The notes beneath the pieces are model-generated. The model made no database searches. It had not been told where the DNA came from and saw nothing but the letters and a program-made list of their open reading frames with translations. From the NCBI GenBank assembly GCA_001314845.1, contig LJZQ01000009.1, positions 1 to 64,000 on the forward strand: DNA of 64,000 bases. Direction: 5' to 3'. This DNA comes from Marinobacter excellens HL-55. GTDB lineage: Bacteria; Pseudomonadota; Gammaproteobacteria; Pseudomonadales; Oleiphilaceae. Below are positions 39,947 to 50,380 of this stretch, one piece after another. The translations under genes and the position numbers were made by a program. Each line of letters begins with the position of its first letter. The first letter of the stretch is position 1.

Positions 39947-41466
39947 CGGGATCCTTTCAGCAAGACGATTTTGCCATCCAGCAGACTCTGGCCACAGACC
40001 GGCTGATGCTGTTCATAATTTTGGCCCATGTGCCAGTGGTCGCTTTGCTGGTGCCGTGGGGTTACGGCACATACAGTTTCGCTGTGCTGGCCTCACTGCT
40101 GGTTGGCGCATTGGCATTGGCGGGCTACTTTATGTTGCGTGGAACACGCGCTTGTTCAGCCCTTTTTGCCACCTGCTTGATGCTGTTCTCGGCGGTGATG
40201 ATTCAGGCCCAGATGGGCCGGATCGAGATGCATTTTCATATTTTTTCAGCGCTTGCATTAGTGATTATCTACCGGGATTGGATGCCTGTGGTTGTCGCCG
40301 CGGGGGTTATTGCTGTGCATCATCTGCTGTTGACGGGTTTACAGCTGGCTGAGGCTCAGGTGGGCGGCATGCCCCTGATGATTTTTAATTATGGCTGCAG
40401 CTGGGGGATTGCTTTTCTGCACGCCGCCTTTGTGGTTTTCGAGGCTAGCATTCTCATGTTTTTCGCCCTGAGGATGGGTGCAGAACGTCGTCAAAGTCTC
40501 AGGATGATTGAAATTGTTCGGGCGTTTGACGTTGACAAAGACCTGCGTGGCCGGTTGCCAGAACAAGACAAGAGCGTTAGCGCTTTGTCGTTCAATCAGA
40601 TGATGGAGCAGTCTTGTGCGTTAATTGTGCAGTTACAAGAGTTGTCTGGAACGTTGCGCAGTAATGCTGAGCGACTGGCTGCTGCCAGTTGCAGCACCAG
40701 TACCTTTGTCCAGGAACAGCAACAACAGGCCAATCAAGTTGCAACTGCAACCAACCAAATGTCGGCCAGCGTTCAGGAAGTGGCTCATAATGCTCAGCTT
40801 GCCTCTGAAGCCGCTCAAGACGCTTCTCGGTCCGCTAATGACGGTAGCAGTGCTATGTCGGACGCCAGCAAAATGACTAAAGCCACTAACCAAGCATTAG
40901 AAGAAAGCACCAAGATGGTCGCGCAATTGGCGGAAAAGGTTGAATCCATCGCTCAGGTAACCAGCTCAATTCATGACATATCAGACCAGACCAACCTGCT
41001 GGCCCTGAATGCGGCTATTGAAGCGGCTCGAGCTGGCGAGCATGGTCGTGGTTTTGCTGTTGTGGCTGATGAAGTCCGCTCATTATCGCGTCGAACCCAG
41101 GAGTTCACCGACGAAATTCGCACCACTGTTGACGAGTTAAAGAACCTCTCTGAATCAACCAGCGCGGCGATGGAAATTGGTCAGACCCGCTCGGGCGAAT
41201 CAAACCGGGCGATTCAAAACGCTGCAGAAGCTATCCAGCGCATTGAACAGGCTATCGATGCCGTAAGTAACATGAACAATCAGATCGCGACGGCTTGTGA
41301 ACAGCAGGCAGCAACGTCCTTGCAAATCAATCAAAGCATCCATGCTGTTGCAACCCAAAACGAAGCAGTGTCAGAGGAGGCTGGTCGCGTGCAATCAATT
41401 GCAGGTGAGCTGGATGGCGGCGTTGCGCGTGTCGACAAGTTAATTGGCCAGTACCGTTTGCCCTGA
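39943..41466 (+). CDS. Methyl-accepting chemotaxis protein with histidine-rich six-helix membrane sensor
   Basis: A 507-residue chemoreceptor. The N-terminal 180 residues form about six membrane helices with histidines that could bind metal or heme: EMHFHIF (His97, His99), AVHHLLL (His126-127) and His160. There is no periplasmic ligand domain. A short linker precedes the signalling hairpin, whose tip is intact ([20 protein letters not shown], then [15 protein letters not shown]). It overlaps the SCO stop by four bases. The histidine pattern and SCO coupling suggest sensing of copper or of a respiratory/redox signal within the membrane; this is inference. Confidence 0.9.
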   Translation: MTGSFQQDDFAIQQTLATDRLMLFIILAHVPVVALLVPWGYGTYSFAVLASLLVGALALAGYFMLRGTRACSALFATCLMLFSAVMIQAQMGRIEMHFHIFSALALVIIYRDWMPVVVAAGVIAVHHLLLTGLQLAEAQVGGMPLMIFNYGCSWGIAFLHAAFVVFEASILMFFALRMGAERRQSLRMIEIVRAFDVDKDLRGRLPEQDKSVSALSFNQMMEQSCALIVQLQELSGTLRSNAERLAAASCSTSTFVQEQQQQANQVATATNQMSASVQEVAHNAQLASEAAQDASRSANDGSSAMSDASKMTKATNQALEESTKMVAQLAEKVESIAQVTSSIHDISDQTNLLALNAAIEAARAGEHGRGFAVVADEVRSLSRRTQEFTDEIRTTVDELKNLSESTSAAMEIGQTRSGESNRAIQNAAEAIQRIEQAIDAVSNMNNQIATACEQQAATSLQINQSIHAVATQNEAVSEEAGRVQSIAGELDGGVARVDKLIGQYRLP

Positions 41467-41490
41467 GGCTTTTTCTAGCTTGACTGGAAA

Positions 41491-41519
41491 TTGACTTGAT
41501 GAGTTGTGGCTTTTATTGT
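41491..41519 (+). promoter_or_regulatory. Candidate sigma-70 promoter of the CZB chemoreceptor gene
   Basis: TTGACT (41491-41496), 17 bases, TATTGT (41514-41519), predicted start near 41526. It lies in the short gap after the first chemoreceptor, so the second is probably transcribed on its own as well. Confidence 0.55.
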
Positions 41520-41594
41520 ATGTCGCTAAAAAAGACAGTACAAACCTGCGGTCTTGGTGCTTTTCGAGCTGTGCCGGCTCTAGACGGAGTGAAA

Positions 41595-42953
41595 ATGTTT
41601 ATTGCAGAAAAAAAAGTACAAAAACTTATACAGTCAATGCTCGATCATGGTGTTCCTGAAAGTTATCCCGCATGGGTGAAACCACTAGCGGATCATCTAA
41701 AAGGTACCAATACACGCTCCCTTAAAATCGTCAACGGGGCGGTGGATGTTTCACGACATATTTCCGAACTAGGTCAGGGTGCCTTGGAATTTGATCGGCG
41801 AATTCACAATCTCGTTGCCAATATACAAACTCTCTCTGCAGCCATTGAGGAGATGTCGGCTAGTGCTGCAGAGGTTGGCGGTTTGGGGCAGGATGTGCTC
41901 GAGCAGGCATCCCGAGTAAACGATTACACTCAGGAATCTATCTCTGCTTTGGAGGATATGGAAGCTCGTCTGGCAGAGGTGGATATTGCCCTGACCCAGG
42001 CAAATGAGGAAATGAGATCGCTTGCGGAACAAACGCTTAGCATTGAATCCCTGACTAATACTGTGAATGAAATTTCCGATCAGACTAACTTATTGGCATT
42101 GAATGCTGCGATTGAGGCTGCTCGTGCTGGTGAGGCTGGCCGTGGTTTTGCGGTGGTTGCGGATGAAGTCCGCCAATTGGCGGCACGAAGCTCCGGTGCA
42201 GCGCAGGAAATTAATGGCATTGTGTCAGAAATCATTTCAAGGTCTGGCACGGTGCAGTCGAGATTGGGGAATTCGGTCCGGGCGGTTCAGGCCTCTGGTG
42301 AGAGTCGTGAGAGAGTGGCGGAGGTCATTCACCAGTCTCGAGAGTCATCGAGTATTAATTATGACCAAGCGACATCGATTGCGGCAGCTGCTGAAGAGCA
42401 AAGTCAGGTGGCCTCTGATATGGCCCAACAGGTCAGTTCAAACTCTGAAGATTCTGATGCTCTGGCTACTATTTTTCGCGAGTTAATGACATCAATACGA
42501 CCGCTTCGCGAGGATACCGCAGGGATATTCGAGCAAATTAATCTGACAAACCCGTGCTTGGTCTTAGCCAGTGCCAAGCGTGATCATGTGATTTGGGTCG
42601 ATAAACTTGTGCGATTTTCTGTATTTGGCGAAAATTCCATAACCGAGGCCGAAGTGAAAGACCATACGCAGTGCAAGCTGGGAGTGTTTCTTGCCAGTGA
42701 GCAGGGGCTTGGCGTACATCGTTTACGGGATGCTGACCAACTCGTTAATCAGGCGCATCCACGGGTACACAAGGCAGGCAGTGAGCTCTACAAAGCTGCC
42801 GTGGAGTTTCATGCTAAGCGTATAAGTGCCGAACGGTATGCAGAGTTGTCCGGAGCACTGGTCCCGGCCCTCAAGTTGGCCTCAACTGAGGTAATCAGTT
42901 TGCTGGACACTATGATTGACGAGGTAACCAGGCGAGGTGATATGGGTTGTTAA
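41595..42953 (+). CDS. Soluble chemoreceptor with C-terminal zinc-binding CZB domain
   Basis: A 452-residue methyl-accepting protein without membrane helices. It has a short N-terminal region, then the signalling hairpin with an intact tip ([20 protein letters not shown]). A C-terminal CZB domain covers about residues 320-450, with candidate zinc ligands His331 ([10 protein letters not shown]), Cys360 (HTQCKLG), His375 and His388/His392 (AHPRVHKAG). CZB domains bind zinc and are known to sense zinc or hypochlorous acid through the Cys. The ATG at 41595 is chosen for its GGAG and a conserved start; upstream codons lack ribosome sites. The stop overlaps the convergent HD-GYP gene by four bases. 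Confidence 0.93.
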   Translation: MFIAEKKVQKLIQSMLDHGVPESYPAWVKPLADHLKGTNTRSLKIVNGAVDVSRHISELGQGALEFDRRIHNLVANIQTLSAAIEEMSASAAEVGGLGQDVLEQASRVNDYTQESISALEDMEARLAEVDIALTQANEEMRSLAEQTLSIESLTNTVNEISDQTNLLALNAAIEAARAGEAGRGFAVVADEVRQLAARSSGAAQEINGIVSEIISRSGTVQSRLGNSVRAVQASGESRERVAEVIHQSRESSSINYDQATSIAAAAEEQSQVASDMAQQVSSNSEDSDALATIFRELMTSIRPLREDTAGIFEQINLTNPCLVLASAKRDHVIWVDKLVRFSVFGENSITEAEVKDHTQCKLGVFLASEQGLGVHRLRDADQLVNQAHPRVHKAGSELYKAAVEFHAKRISAERYAELSGALVPALKLASTEVISLLDTMIDEVTRRGDMGC

Positions 42954-43942
42954 TCCGGGGTCTCCTTCCAGCGGTTCTGGACCTCCAGAATAGCCGGCAG
43001 GCATTGGAAAAAAACCTCAACCAGATTCGGGTCAAAGTGTTTTCCGCTTTGTGCCCGGATTAGGTCGGTCGCGTCTTCTACTGCCCAAGCTTTTTTGTAC
43101 GGGCGCTCGCTGGTCAGGGCATCAAACACATCAGCCAGTGCTACGATTCGCGCTGAGATCGGAATATCCGAGCCCTTCAGGCCTTTCGGATAGCCGCTGC
43201 CATCCCACTTCTCATGATGGTTCAGAGCCACTTCTCGAGCCATATGGAGCAAGTTGGAGCCATCTTCGCCAATGATTTCGGCACCGATTTCCGCATGGCG
43301 TTGCATCACCGCCCACTCGTCCGGGTCCAGTTTGCCCGGTTTTTGAAGGATGGCATCGGGAATGCCGATTTTACCCACGTCGTGCATCGGGGCGGCATTG
43401 AGAAGGTTGTCAGCCCAGAGCTCGCCCATACCGGCTTCCAGGGCAATCAACCGGGAGAAGTGGCTCATTCGGATAACGTGCAAGCCGGTTTCGTTGTCTT
43501 TGTATTCGGCGGCGCGCCCAAGTTTCTGAACTACCGCGAGTCGGGTTTCGACCAATTCATCCACGCGCACCAGTGACAGGTGGGTTTTAACCCTGGCCCG
43601 GACTATCGGTGCGCTGACCGGTTTGGTGATGTAGTCCACGGCGCCAATTTCAAACCCTTTCGCTTCGTCGTCCGCTTCTGCCAGTGCGGTGACAAAAATC
43701 ACCGGAATGTTTCGGGTCGCCGGGTTTGTCTTCAGTTGCTGACAAACCTGGTGGCCGGTCATTCCAGGCATCATCACATCCAGTAGGATAAGGTCGGGCC
43801 GCTCTGTCGTTGCCAGTTCAACAGCTCTTTCCCCGTCTCTGGCGAACAGCAGCCGGTAGTCATCCGAAAGTATGTTGCGGAGTACCTGGAGGTTGGCCGG
43901 TTCGTCATCCACGACCAGCAGGGTGCGGGTGTCGGTCATCAT
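42950..43942 (-). CDS. Response regulator with HD-GYP c-di-GMP phosphodiesterase domain
   Basis: A 330-residue REC-HD-GYP protein. The receiver domain has the acidic pair VVDDEP, phospho-acceptor Asp55 in [10 protein letters not shown], and the switch Lys in YITKPV. The HD-GYP domain has the metal-binding [10 protein letters not shown] and the signature [11 protein letters not shown], both intact, so it should hydrolyse c-di-GMP. It starts at the ATG overlapping the hybrid-kinase stop (TGATG), with GGAG eight bases upstream; it is therefore translated with that kinase, its likely phosphate donor. An in-frame start eight codons earlier is less likely. Confidence 0.94.
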   Translation of the reverse strand: MMTDTRTLLVVDDEPANLQVLRNILSDDYRLLFARDGERAVELATTERPDLILLDVMMPGMTGHQVCQQLKTNPATRNIPVIFVTALAEADDEAKGFEIGAVDYITKPVSAPIVRARVKTHLSLVRVDELVETRLAVVQKLGRAAEYKDNETGLHVIRMSHFSRLIALEAGMGELWADNLLNAAPMHDVGKIGIPDAILQKPGKLDPDEWAVMQRHAEIGAEIIGEDGSNLLHMAREVALNHHEKWDGSGYPKGLKGSDIPISARIVALADVFDALTSERPYKKAWAVEDATDLIRAQSGKHFDPNLVEVFFQCLPAILEVQNRWKETPD

Positions 43943-46900
43943 CAGTGTTTCTCCAGGGTGTCGCAATAAGTCTGTAACAGAAGTGCCGCTTTTTCAGGCT
44001 CGAAGTCGGTCATGGCGGCGGAAACGTCAGCTGCAAGATGGTCAGGCAGCATTGGTTTCAGTTTGTCGAGCAAGTGGTCCGGCAACTCGCCATGCTGAAG
44101 CAGCTTGATCATGTCCGTTAATGCGTCAACATCCGGTTCTGGGGCGGCTGAGTTTTCTTTCGGTGGTTCGATAACTTCACCGGTTGGCTGGGTTTCCAGC
44201 CATTGGCGAACTTCAGAATACTGATGCTCCAGAGACTGCCAAAGGCTATCGGCGACGGCTTGATCCAGAGAGAACGCTGATTCCAGGCTACCAAGCACCG
44301 ATGCCAGCGGCTTGAGCCCGAGGTTGCCGGCCAAACCCCGAAGGCGGTGAGCCAAAGCAGCTGCCTCGTTGGTCTTGGTTTGCCGGCGAAGTTGCTGGGG
44401 TTGATTGTCGCCGGAATGAATGAAACGGGCAACAGCCTGTTGGTGCGCAACCGCATCCGGCCAAAGTTGGGCGACGACTTTATCATCGACCACGATGACT
44501 TCATGAGTTTCATGCTGTTTTGGGGCTGGGCCAGTCTCGATGCCAATCACCCGGGCGATCTCTCTGGTCAGCTCTGGTAGATTAATAGGTTTGATGGCAA
44601 AGCCGTCCATGCCTGCCTCGAGGGCTTGCCTGCGGTCATCTTCCAGCACGCTGGCGGTCAGGGCGATCACCGGGGTGTAATGGCGATGCTCGGTGGCCTC
44701 GCGCTGCCGGATTGCCTGAGTGGCCTCATGCCCGTTCATCTCTGGCATCTGTACGTCCATAAGAATAAGGTCAAAGGCTTGGTGATAGTAAAGTTCGAAC
44801 GCTTCGCGCCCATTGCTGGCGGTGGATACAGTGTGTTTGCGTTGCGCCAGAAGCGTTGACAGCAATTCCAGGTTCTGGGGTACGTCATCAGCCACCAGTA
44901 TACGAAGTGGTGGTAACGTGGTTTCGAGATCAGACTGTTGTTCCTCTGCCACTGGTTGCCCCGGGGGCAAGGGCAGGTTTACCTGGAAGATTGAGCCCTG
45001 CCCTGGCGAACTGGTTACAGCAATATGACCACCCATCAGCTCAACAAGTTGTCGGGCGATGGTGGTGCCGAGGCCTGTACCCCCAAATCGTCGGGTCATG
45101 CTGGCGTCGGCTTGGGTGAAAGGCTCGAATATCGTATTGATTCTGTCGGCGGCAATACCTATGCCGGTATCTTCGATCAGGATGGTCACTTGTTCTGCTT
45201 CCGGTTGTTGAACTTTCAGTGTAACGCCACCGGTTTGGGTGAATTTGACAGCATTACTGACCAGATTAAGCACTATCTGCTGGATTCTCAGAGGGTCACC
45301 TTTAAAGTGTTCCTGTGCCTGATAATCCAGATTCAAGAAAAGACCTTTGCGCCCGGCATTCAGCGACTGGGTTGCGACGATTTGTTCGCACAGGGCCTGC
45401 AGGCTGAAATCCCTGTGTTCCAGTTCGGTGTGGCCGCCGTCCAGTTTGGCGGTATCCAGAATGTCGTTGAGCAGATTGAGCAGTGACCGGGCTGACGTTT
45501 TTACCACGCTCAGATGCTTGGCCTGGGATTCGTCCAGAGGGGTGTCCAGCACAAGGTCGGTGAAACCGATAATGGCGTTCATCGGGGTGCGAATCTCATG
45601 GCTCATGTTGGCCAGAAAGGTGCTTTTAGCGGCTGCAGCTTGCTCTGCCAGTTCTTTGGCTTCACGAAGTTCCATTTCCATATGGTGTCGTTCACTGATA
45701 TCCAGGAGGATACCATCGATCAGAAGCTCACCGCCGTCTTCATCGTGTACCGGCGTGGCAATCTCCGCAATCTGTCGCTGGCAGCCATCGCGATGCTTGA
45801 TCCGATATTCAATCATGAAAGACTGCCTGTGCCTGACCGCTTCCTCCATGACTCCGAGATTGTGATCACTGTTGTCGTCTACGACCAGGCTGGCCAGCGA
45901 CACGCGACCACTGGTGAAATCCTCGGGTTGCCAGCCGGTAAGCGAGGTTATGGCGTCGCTCAGGAAAACGGCACTCCACTGATCATCCCAGCGACAGCGG
46001 AAGGCGGCTCCGGGGATATTGCTCATCAAGTTGCGTAGTTGGTCTCCCTGTTTCCTGAGTGCAGTTTCCATGGCTTTGGATTCGCTGATGTCGGTAATCA
46101 CCCCGACAAAACTGCTGATGCCCCCAAGACGTGACTCACCGATGGACAGGCGGACGGGAATGCTGTGGCCAGCTTTATGCCGAGCAGTCACATCCCGCCC
46201 GGAGCCGATAATTTGCGCCTCGCCGGTTCTCAGATACTGGCGTAAATAATTGTCATGGGCGCTTCGGTGAGGCTCTGGCATGAGCATGCTGACATTTCGG
46301 CCGAGAACCTCGGCCTCGCGGTAGCCGAGGATCCGTTCCGCTGATCGGTTGAAAGACTGGATAATGCCCCGTTCGGAGATCTTGATAATGCCATCGACGG
46401 CAGTATCAAACATGGCCTGCAGCTCGCTTGTCATTTCCTGGCTGTGTCTCATCAGTGCTCGGTAACGTGCCATAGCATTAACGCCGGCAGCCAACAGGCT
46501 GAGGCTTACAGTGATGAAGGCGATGGTCAAGGCCAGAAGGGTGTGGCGGTTGCTACCCGCAAGGAAGTCAGGGTCTGGTTGTCCGATAAACCGGGCGGCT
46601 TCCATGGCGGTGTAATGCATGCCGGCAATCGCAAGCCCCATCACCGTCCCCGCCAGAAGCCTTCGCTGATAGCCTCGCATTCGGGTTATCTGGCGCAAGC
46701 CGAAACTGATCCATAGCGCCAGCGTGCCGAGCAACACTGCAACAAAGATGGACAAAGTGAACAGGGTTGGATCATACCTAAGGGCGGGGCCGATCTCCAT
46801 GGCGGCCATGCCCAGATAATGCATGGCACCGATGCCTGCACCCACCACGACACCGCCGCCAACGAGCCTCGATGTGGTGATTTGGTGCTTGGAGAGCAGG

Positions 46901-47235
46901 CTGAGTGCGACCCAGGACGCAAGCAGGCTAGGGACGGCAGACAGAGCTGTGATCCAGGGTTGATAATGCACATGGGTCGGCATTTCAAACGCCAGCATGC
47001 CGATAAAGTGCATGGACCATATGCCGAAGCCCAGCGATGCAGAGCCGCTCAATAGATGCAGGCGCTGCATAAAGACAGTGCTGCTCCGTCTGGCTGCTGC
47101 CGCGAGGGTCAAGCCCATGTACGACGCGCCAACCGCAATCAGGAGAGAGAGGACGACAAGCCCGGTGTCGTAATGGCCGCTGACCAGTTTTTCGGTGGCC
47201 GGATTCAGAACAAAAAAGTGATCAAGCGCCAGCAA
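43942..47235 (-). CDS. MHYT-domain hybrid histidine kinase with PAS, REC and Hpt
   Basis: A 1,097-residue phosphorelay sensor. The MHYT membrane domain (residues about 20-250, seven helices) has three copies of the motif ([18 protein letters not shown]) that are proposed to bind copper and sense oxygen, CO or NO. Two PAS domains follow. Then come HisKA ([20 protein letters not shown]) and HATPase ([40 protein letters not shown]; the usual LGL is LGT here). A receiver ([20 protein letters not shown]) and a C-terminal Hpt with phospho-His in [13 protein letters not shown] end the protein. A TTG start follows. It forms an operon with the HD-GYP regulator. Confidence 0.94.
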   Translation of the reverse strand: MLALDHFFVLNPATEKLVSGHYDTGLVVLSLLIAVGASYMGLTLAAAARRSSTVFMQRLHLLSGSASLGFGIWSMHFIGMLAFEMPTHVHYQPWITALSAVPSLLASWVALSLLSKHQITTSRLVGGGVVVGAGIGAMHYLGMAAMEIGPALRYDPTLFTLSIFVAVLLGTLALWISFGLRQITRMRGYQRRLLAGTVMGLAIAGMHYTAMEAARFIGQPDPDFLAGSNRHTLLALTIAFITVSLSLLAAGVNAMARYRALMRHSQEMTSELQAMFDTAVDGIIKISERGIIQSFNRSAERILGYREAEVLGRNVSMLMPEPHRSAHDNYLRQYLRTGEAQIIGSGRDVTARHKAGHSIPVRLSIGESRLGGISSFVGVITDISESKAMETALRKQGDQLRNLMSNIPGAAFRCRWDDQWSAVFLSDAITSLTGWQPEDFTSGRVSLASLVVDDNSDHNLGVMEEAVRHRQSFMIEYRIKHRDGCQRQIAEIATPVHDEDGGELLIDGILLDISERHHMEMELREAKELAEQAAAAKSTFLANMSHEIRTPMNAIIGFTDLVLDTPLDESQAKHLSVVKTSARSLLNLLNDILDTAKLDGGHTELEHRDFSLQALCEQIVATQSLNAGRKGLFLNLDYQAQEHFKGDPLRIQQIVLNLVSNAVKFTQTGGVTLKVQQPEAEQVTILIEDTGIGIAADRINTIFEPFTQADASMTRRFGGTGLGTTIARQLVELMGGHIAVTSSPGQGSIFQVNLPLPPGQPVAEEQQSDLETTLPPLRILVADDVPQNLELLSTLLAQRKHTVSTASNGREAFELYYHQAFDLILMDVQMPEMNGHEATQAIRQREATEHRHYTPVIALTASVLEDDRRQALEAGMDGFAIKPINLPELTREIARVIGIETGPAPKQHETHEVIVVDDKVVAQLWPDAVAHQQAVARFIHSGDNQPQQLRRQTKTNEAAALAHRLRGLAGNLGLKPLASVLGSLESAFSLDQAVADSLWQSLEHQYSEVRQWLETQPTGEVIEPPKENSAAPEPDVDALTDMIKLLQHGELPDHLLDKLKPMLPDHLAADVSAAMTDFEPEKAALLLQTYCDTLEKH

Positions 47236-47544
47236 ATGGAATACCTGTCAGAGTCCAGAAAGTACGGGTTGGCTAGTTTAACAGCACCGATGTTGCTCAG
47301 AAATCGTCTTTTTGTTTGGTTTGTGTACGAGTGGGCCGGGAGATTATCCGGTTTTTTCTACTCCGTTTGGCGTTGTACAGGCGCGTAATTCGAAGAGACA
47401 CTACTGTCAACGCGTGGAGGCCTGTAGTTCAAAGGTCTGATCGCATTATTCACCGAGGGAATAGCGAACATTCATCGGTATTGAGTTGAAGTATGATCGT
47501 TTACTGCAATAGTAAAGGTGGAGCACATCAAGAGGAGGCACCGT
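47236..47544. promoter_or_regulatory. Divergent regulatory region between the MHYT kinase and acnA
   Basis: A gap of 309 bases with no gene I can support. It must hold the promoters of both neighbours. A possible -10 for acnA is TATGAT at 47492-47497, without a clear -35; TTGAAG with 17 bases to ATAGTA is an alternative 20-25 bases downstream. No FNR, Fur or IscR box was convincing by eye. Confidence 0.4.
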
Positions 47545-50304
47545 ATGTCGAACACCTCGCTGAGTAAAGACAGCCTGAATACTCTCTCCACTCTGAGCGC
47601 GGGTGGCAAGATCTATCATTACTACAGTCTGCCGAAAACTGCCGGCACCCTTGGCGACCTGAACCGCCTTCCGTTCTCCCTGAAAGTGCTGATGGAGAAC
47701 CTGCTGCGCAACGAGGACGACACCACCGTCGACCGTTCCCATATCGATGCCATGGTGCAGTGGCTGAAAGATCGCACGTCTGATACCGAAATCCAGTTCC
47801 GCCCGGCCCGGGTGCTTATGCAGGACTTTACCGGCGTGCCCGGGGTGGTGGATTTGGCGGCCATGCGTGAGGCGGTCAAGCAGGCCGGCAAAGATCCGGC
47901 CCTGATCAATCCGTTGTCGCCAGTGGATCTGGTGATTGACCACTCGGTGATGGTGGATAACTACGGCGATGCCTCTGCGTTCAAAGACAATGTCGCCATC
48001 GAAATGGAGCGCAATAACGAGCGCTATCAGTTTCTGCGCTGGGGCCAGCAGGCCTTTGACAACTTCCGTGTGGTGCCGCCGGGCACCGGGATATGCCACC
48101 AGGTCAACCTGGAGTACCTGGGCAAAACCGTTTGGCAAAAAGACGTGGACGGCAAAACCATTGCCTACCCGGACACTCTGGTGGGCACCGACTCCCACAC
48201 CACCATGATCAACGGCCTGGGCATTCTCGGTTGGGGCGTGGGCGGCATCGAGGCAGAGGCGGCCATGCTGGGCCAGCCGGTGTCGATGCTGATCCCGGAA
48301 GTGGTTGGCTTCAAGATGACCGGCAAATTGCGCGAGGGTATCACCGCGACGGATCTGGTACTGACCGTGGTGGAAATGCTGCGCAAGAAAGGCGTGGTCG
48401 GCAAGTTCGTCGAGTTTTACGGCGACGGTCTGAAAGACATGCCGGTGGCCGATCGCGCTACCATTGCCAACATGGCGCCGGAATACGGTGCCACCTGCGG
48501 TTTCTTTCCGGTGGATGATCAAACCCTCACCTACATGCGCCTGACCGGCCGTGAGGAAGAACAGCTGGCGCTGGTTGAAGCCTACGCCAAAGCCCAGGGC
48601 CTGTGGCGGGAGCCAGGCCACGAGCCGGTATATACCGACACCCTGGAACTGGACATGAACGAGGTAGAGGCCAGCCTCGCTGGCCCCAAACGGCCCCAGG
48701 ACAGGGTGGCCCTGAAAAACATGAAGGCGTCTTTCGAATTGCTGATGGAAACCGCCGAAGGCCCGGCACCGACCCAGGAGCACAAACTGGAATCCGAAGG
48801 CGGTCAGACCGCGGTTGGTGTAGACAACAGTTACCAGCACCCATCCAGCCAACCGTTAGAAATGAACGGTGAGAAAACCCGTCTGGACCCGGGTGCCGTG
48901 GTCATTGCGGCCATTACCTCCTGCACCAACACCTCCAACCCCAGCGTGATGATGGCGGCAGGTCTGATCGCCCAGAAAGCAGTCGCCAAAGGTTTGAAAA
49001 CCAAACCTTGGGTGAAGACCTCGCTGGCACCGGGCTCCAAGGTGGTGACCGATTACCTGAGAGTAGCCGGCCTGCAGGACGATCTGGACCAACTTGGTTT
49101 CAACCTGGTGGGCTATGGCTGCACCACCTGCATCGGCAACTCTGGCCCGCTGCCGGATGCCGTTGAAAAAGCGGTTACTGAGGGCGACCTAACCGTGGCC
49201 TCTGTGCTGTCTGGCAACCGCAATTTTGAAGGCCGGGTGCATCCGCAGGTGAAAACCAACTGGCTGGCGTCACCGCCGTTGGTGGTGGCTTATGCCCTGG
49301 CCGGTAATGTGCGGCTGGATCTCACCAAAGACCCTCTGGGCACCGACAAAGACGGCAAGCCCGTTTACCTGAACGATCTCTGGCCCAGCCAGGCAGAAAT
49401 CGCGGAAGCGGTGGAGAAAGTGAAAACCGACATGTTCCGTAAGGAATATGGCGAGGTGTTCGAGGGCGACGACATCTGGAAGTCCATCAAGGTGCCCGAG
49501 AGCAAGGTTTACGAGTGGAGCGACAGCTCTACCTACATTCAGCACCCGCCGTTCTTTGAGGGCATGGGCGAGCAGCCCGAGGCGATCGAAGACATCAAGG
49601 ACGCCAACATTCTTGCGCTGCTGGGCGATTCGGTGACCACCGATCACATTTCCCCGGCCGGCTCGTTCAAGGCCGATACACCTGCCGGCAAATACCTGCA
49701 GGAGCATGGAGTTGAGCCAAAAGACTTCAACTCCTACGGCTCCCGTCGGGGTAACCATGAAGTGATGATGCGTGGCACCTTCGCCAACGTGCGCATCCGC
49801 AACGAGATGCTCGAGGGCGTAGAAGGCGGCTTCACCAAGTTTGTGCCCACGGGCGAGCAGATGGCCATCTACGATGCCGCCATGAAGTATCAGGCGCAGG
49901 GCACGCCGCTGGTGGTCATTGCCGGCAAGGAATACGGCACCGGCTCCAGCCGGGATTGGGCCGCCAAGGGCACCCGCCTGCTGGGAGTCAGAGCTGTGGT
50001 GGCAGAATCCTACGAGCGTATCCACCGCTCCAACCTGATTGGCATGGGCGTGATGCCGCTGCAGTTCCCGGAAGGCGCGGATCGCAAGAGCCTGAAGCTG
50101 ACCGGTGAGGAGACCATCAGCATTGAGGGGTTGTCTGGCGACATCAAGCCGGGTCAGACCCTGACCATGACGGTCACTTACAAGGACGGCTCAACCGAGA
50201 GCTGTGACCTGAAATCCCGGATCGATACCGCCAACGAGGCGGTGTATTTCGAGCATGGCGGGATTCTGCACTATGTGGTGCGGGAGATGTTGAAAAACGC
50301 TTGA
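47545..50304 (+). CDS. acnA: Aconitate hydratase A
   Basis: A 919-residue [4Fe-4S] aconitase interconverting citrate and isocitrate in the TCA and glyoxylate cycles. Family-length match to AcnA (about 890-920 residues), with an insertion of low-complexity type around residues 365-420. Cluster cysteines are Cys460 (SCTNTSNPS), Cys526 and Cys529 ([10 protein letters not shown]). Substrate-site segments include [20 protein letters not shown] and the C-terminal swivel-domain [25 protein letters not shown] lies seven bases before the ATG at 47545; a start nine codons earlier is not supported. Followed by a terminator. Confidence 0.97.
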   Translation: MSNTSLSKDSLNTLSTLSAGGKIYHYYSLPKTAGTLGDLNRLPFSLKVLMENLLRNEDDTTVDRSHIDAMVQWLKDRTSDTEIQFRPARVLMQDFTGVPGVVDLAAMREAVKQAGKDPALINPLSPVDLVIDHSVMVDNYGDASAFKDNVAIEMERNNERYQFLRWGQQAFDNFRVVPPGTGICHQVNLEYLGKTVWQKDVDGKTIAYPDTLVGTDSHTTMINGLGILGWGVGGIEAEAAMLGQPVSMLIPEVVGFKMTGKLREGITATDLVLTVVEMLRKKGVVGKFVEFYGDGLKDMPVADRATIANMAPEYGATCGFFPVDDQTLTYMRLTGREEEQLALVEAYAKAQGLWREPGHEPVYTDTLELDMNEVEASLAGPKRPQDRVALKNMKASFELLMETAEGPAPTQEHKLESEGGQTAVGVDNSYQHPSSQPLEMNGEKTRLDPGAVVIAAITSCTNTSNPSVMMAAGLIAQKAVAKGLKTKPWVKTSLAPGSKVVTDYLRVAGLQDDLDQLGFNLVGYGCTTCIGNSGPLPDAVEKAVTEGDLTVASVLSGNRNFEGRVHPQVKTNWLASPPLVVAYALAGNVRLDLTKDPLGTDKDGKPVYLNDLWPSQAEIAEAVEKVKTDMFRKEYGEVFEGDDIWKSIKVPESKVYEWSDSSTYIQHPPFFEGMGEQPEAIEDIKDANILALLGDSVTTDHISPAGSFKADTPAGKYLQEHGVEPKDFNSYGSRRGNHEVMMRGTFANVRIRNEMLEGVEGGFTKFVPTGEQMAIYDAAMKYQAQGTPLVVIAGKEYGTGSSRDWAAKGTRLLGVRAVVAESYERIHRSNLIGMGVMPLQFPEGADRKSLKLTGEETISIEGLSGDIKPGQTLTMTVTYKDGSTESCDLKSRIDTANEAVYFEHGGILHYVVREMLKNA

Positions 50305-50321
50305 TGCTTCAGTGGTAAGCA

Positions 50322-50358
50322 CGGGAGGCTGGGGTTCTGTGTCCAGCTTCCTGTTTTT
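50322..50358 (+). terminator. Rho-independent terminator of acnA
   Basis: An 11-pair stem with two G-U pairs (CGGGAGGCTGG / CCAGCTTCCTG), ten-base loop and TTTTT directly after. It stands 18 bases downstream of the acnA stop, before the convergent kinase gene. Confidence 0.82.
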
Positions 50359-50380
50359 ACGGTTGTAACGCCTTAGGGCT

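Noticed and set aside
47446..48852. 468-codon open frame antisense to acnA
   Set aside because: It covers the well-conserved aconitase frame; His-rich odd composition typical of a reverse-strand artefact.
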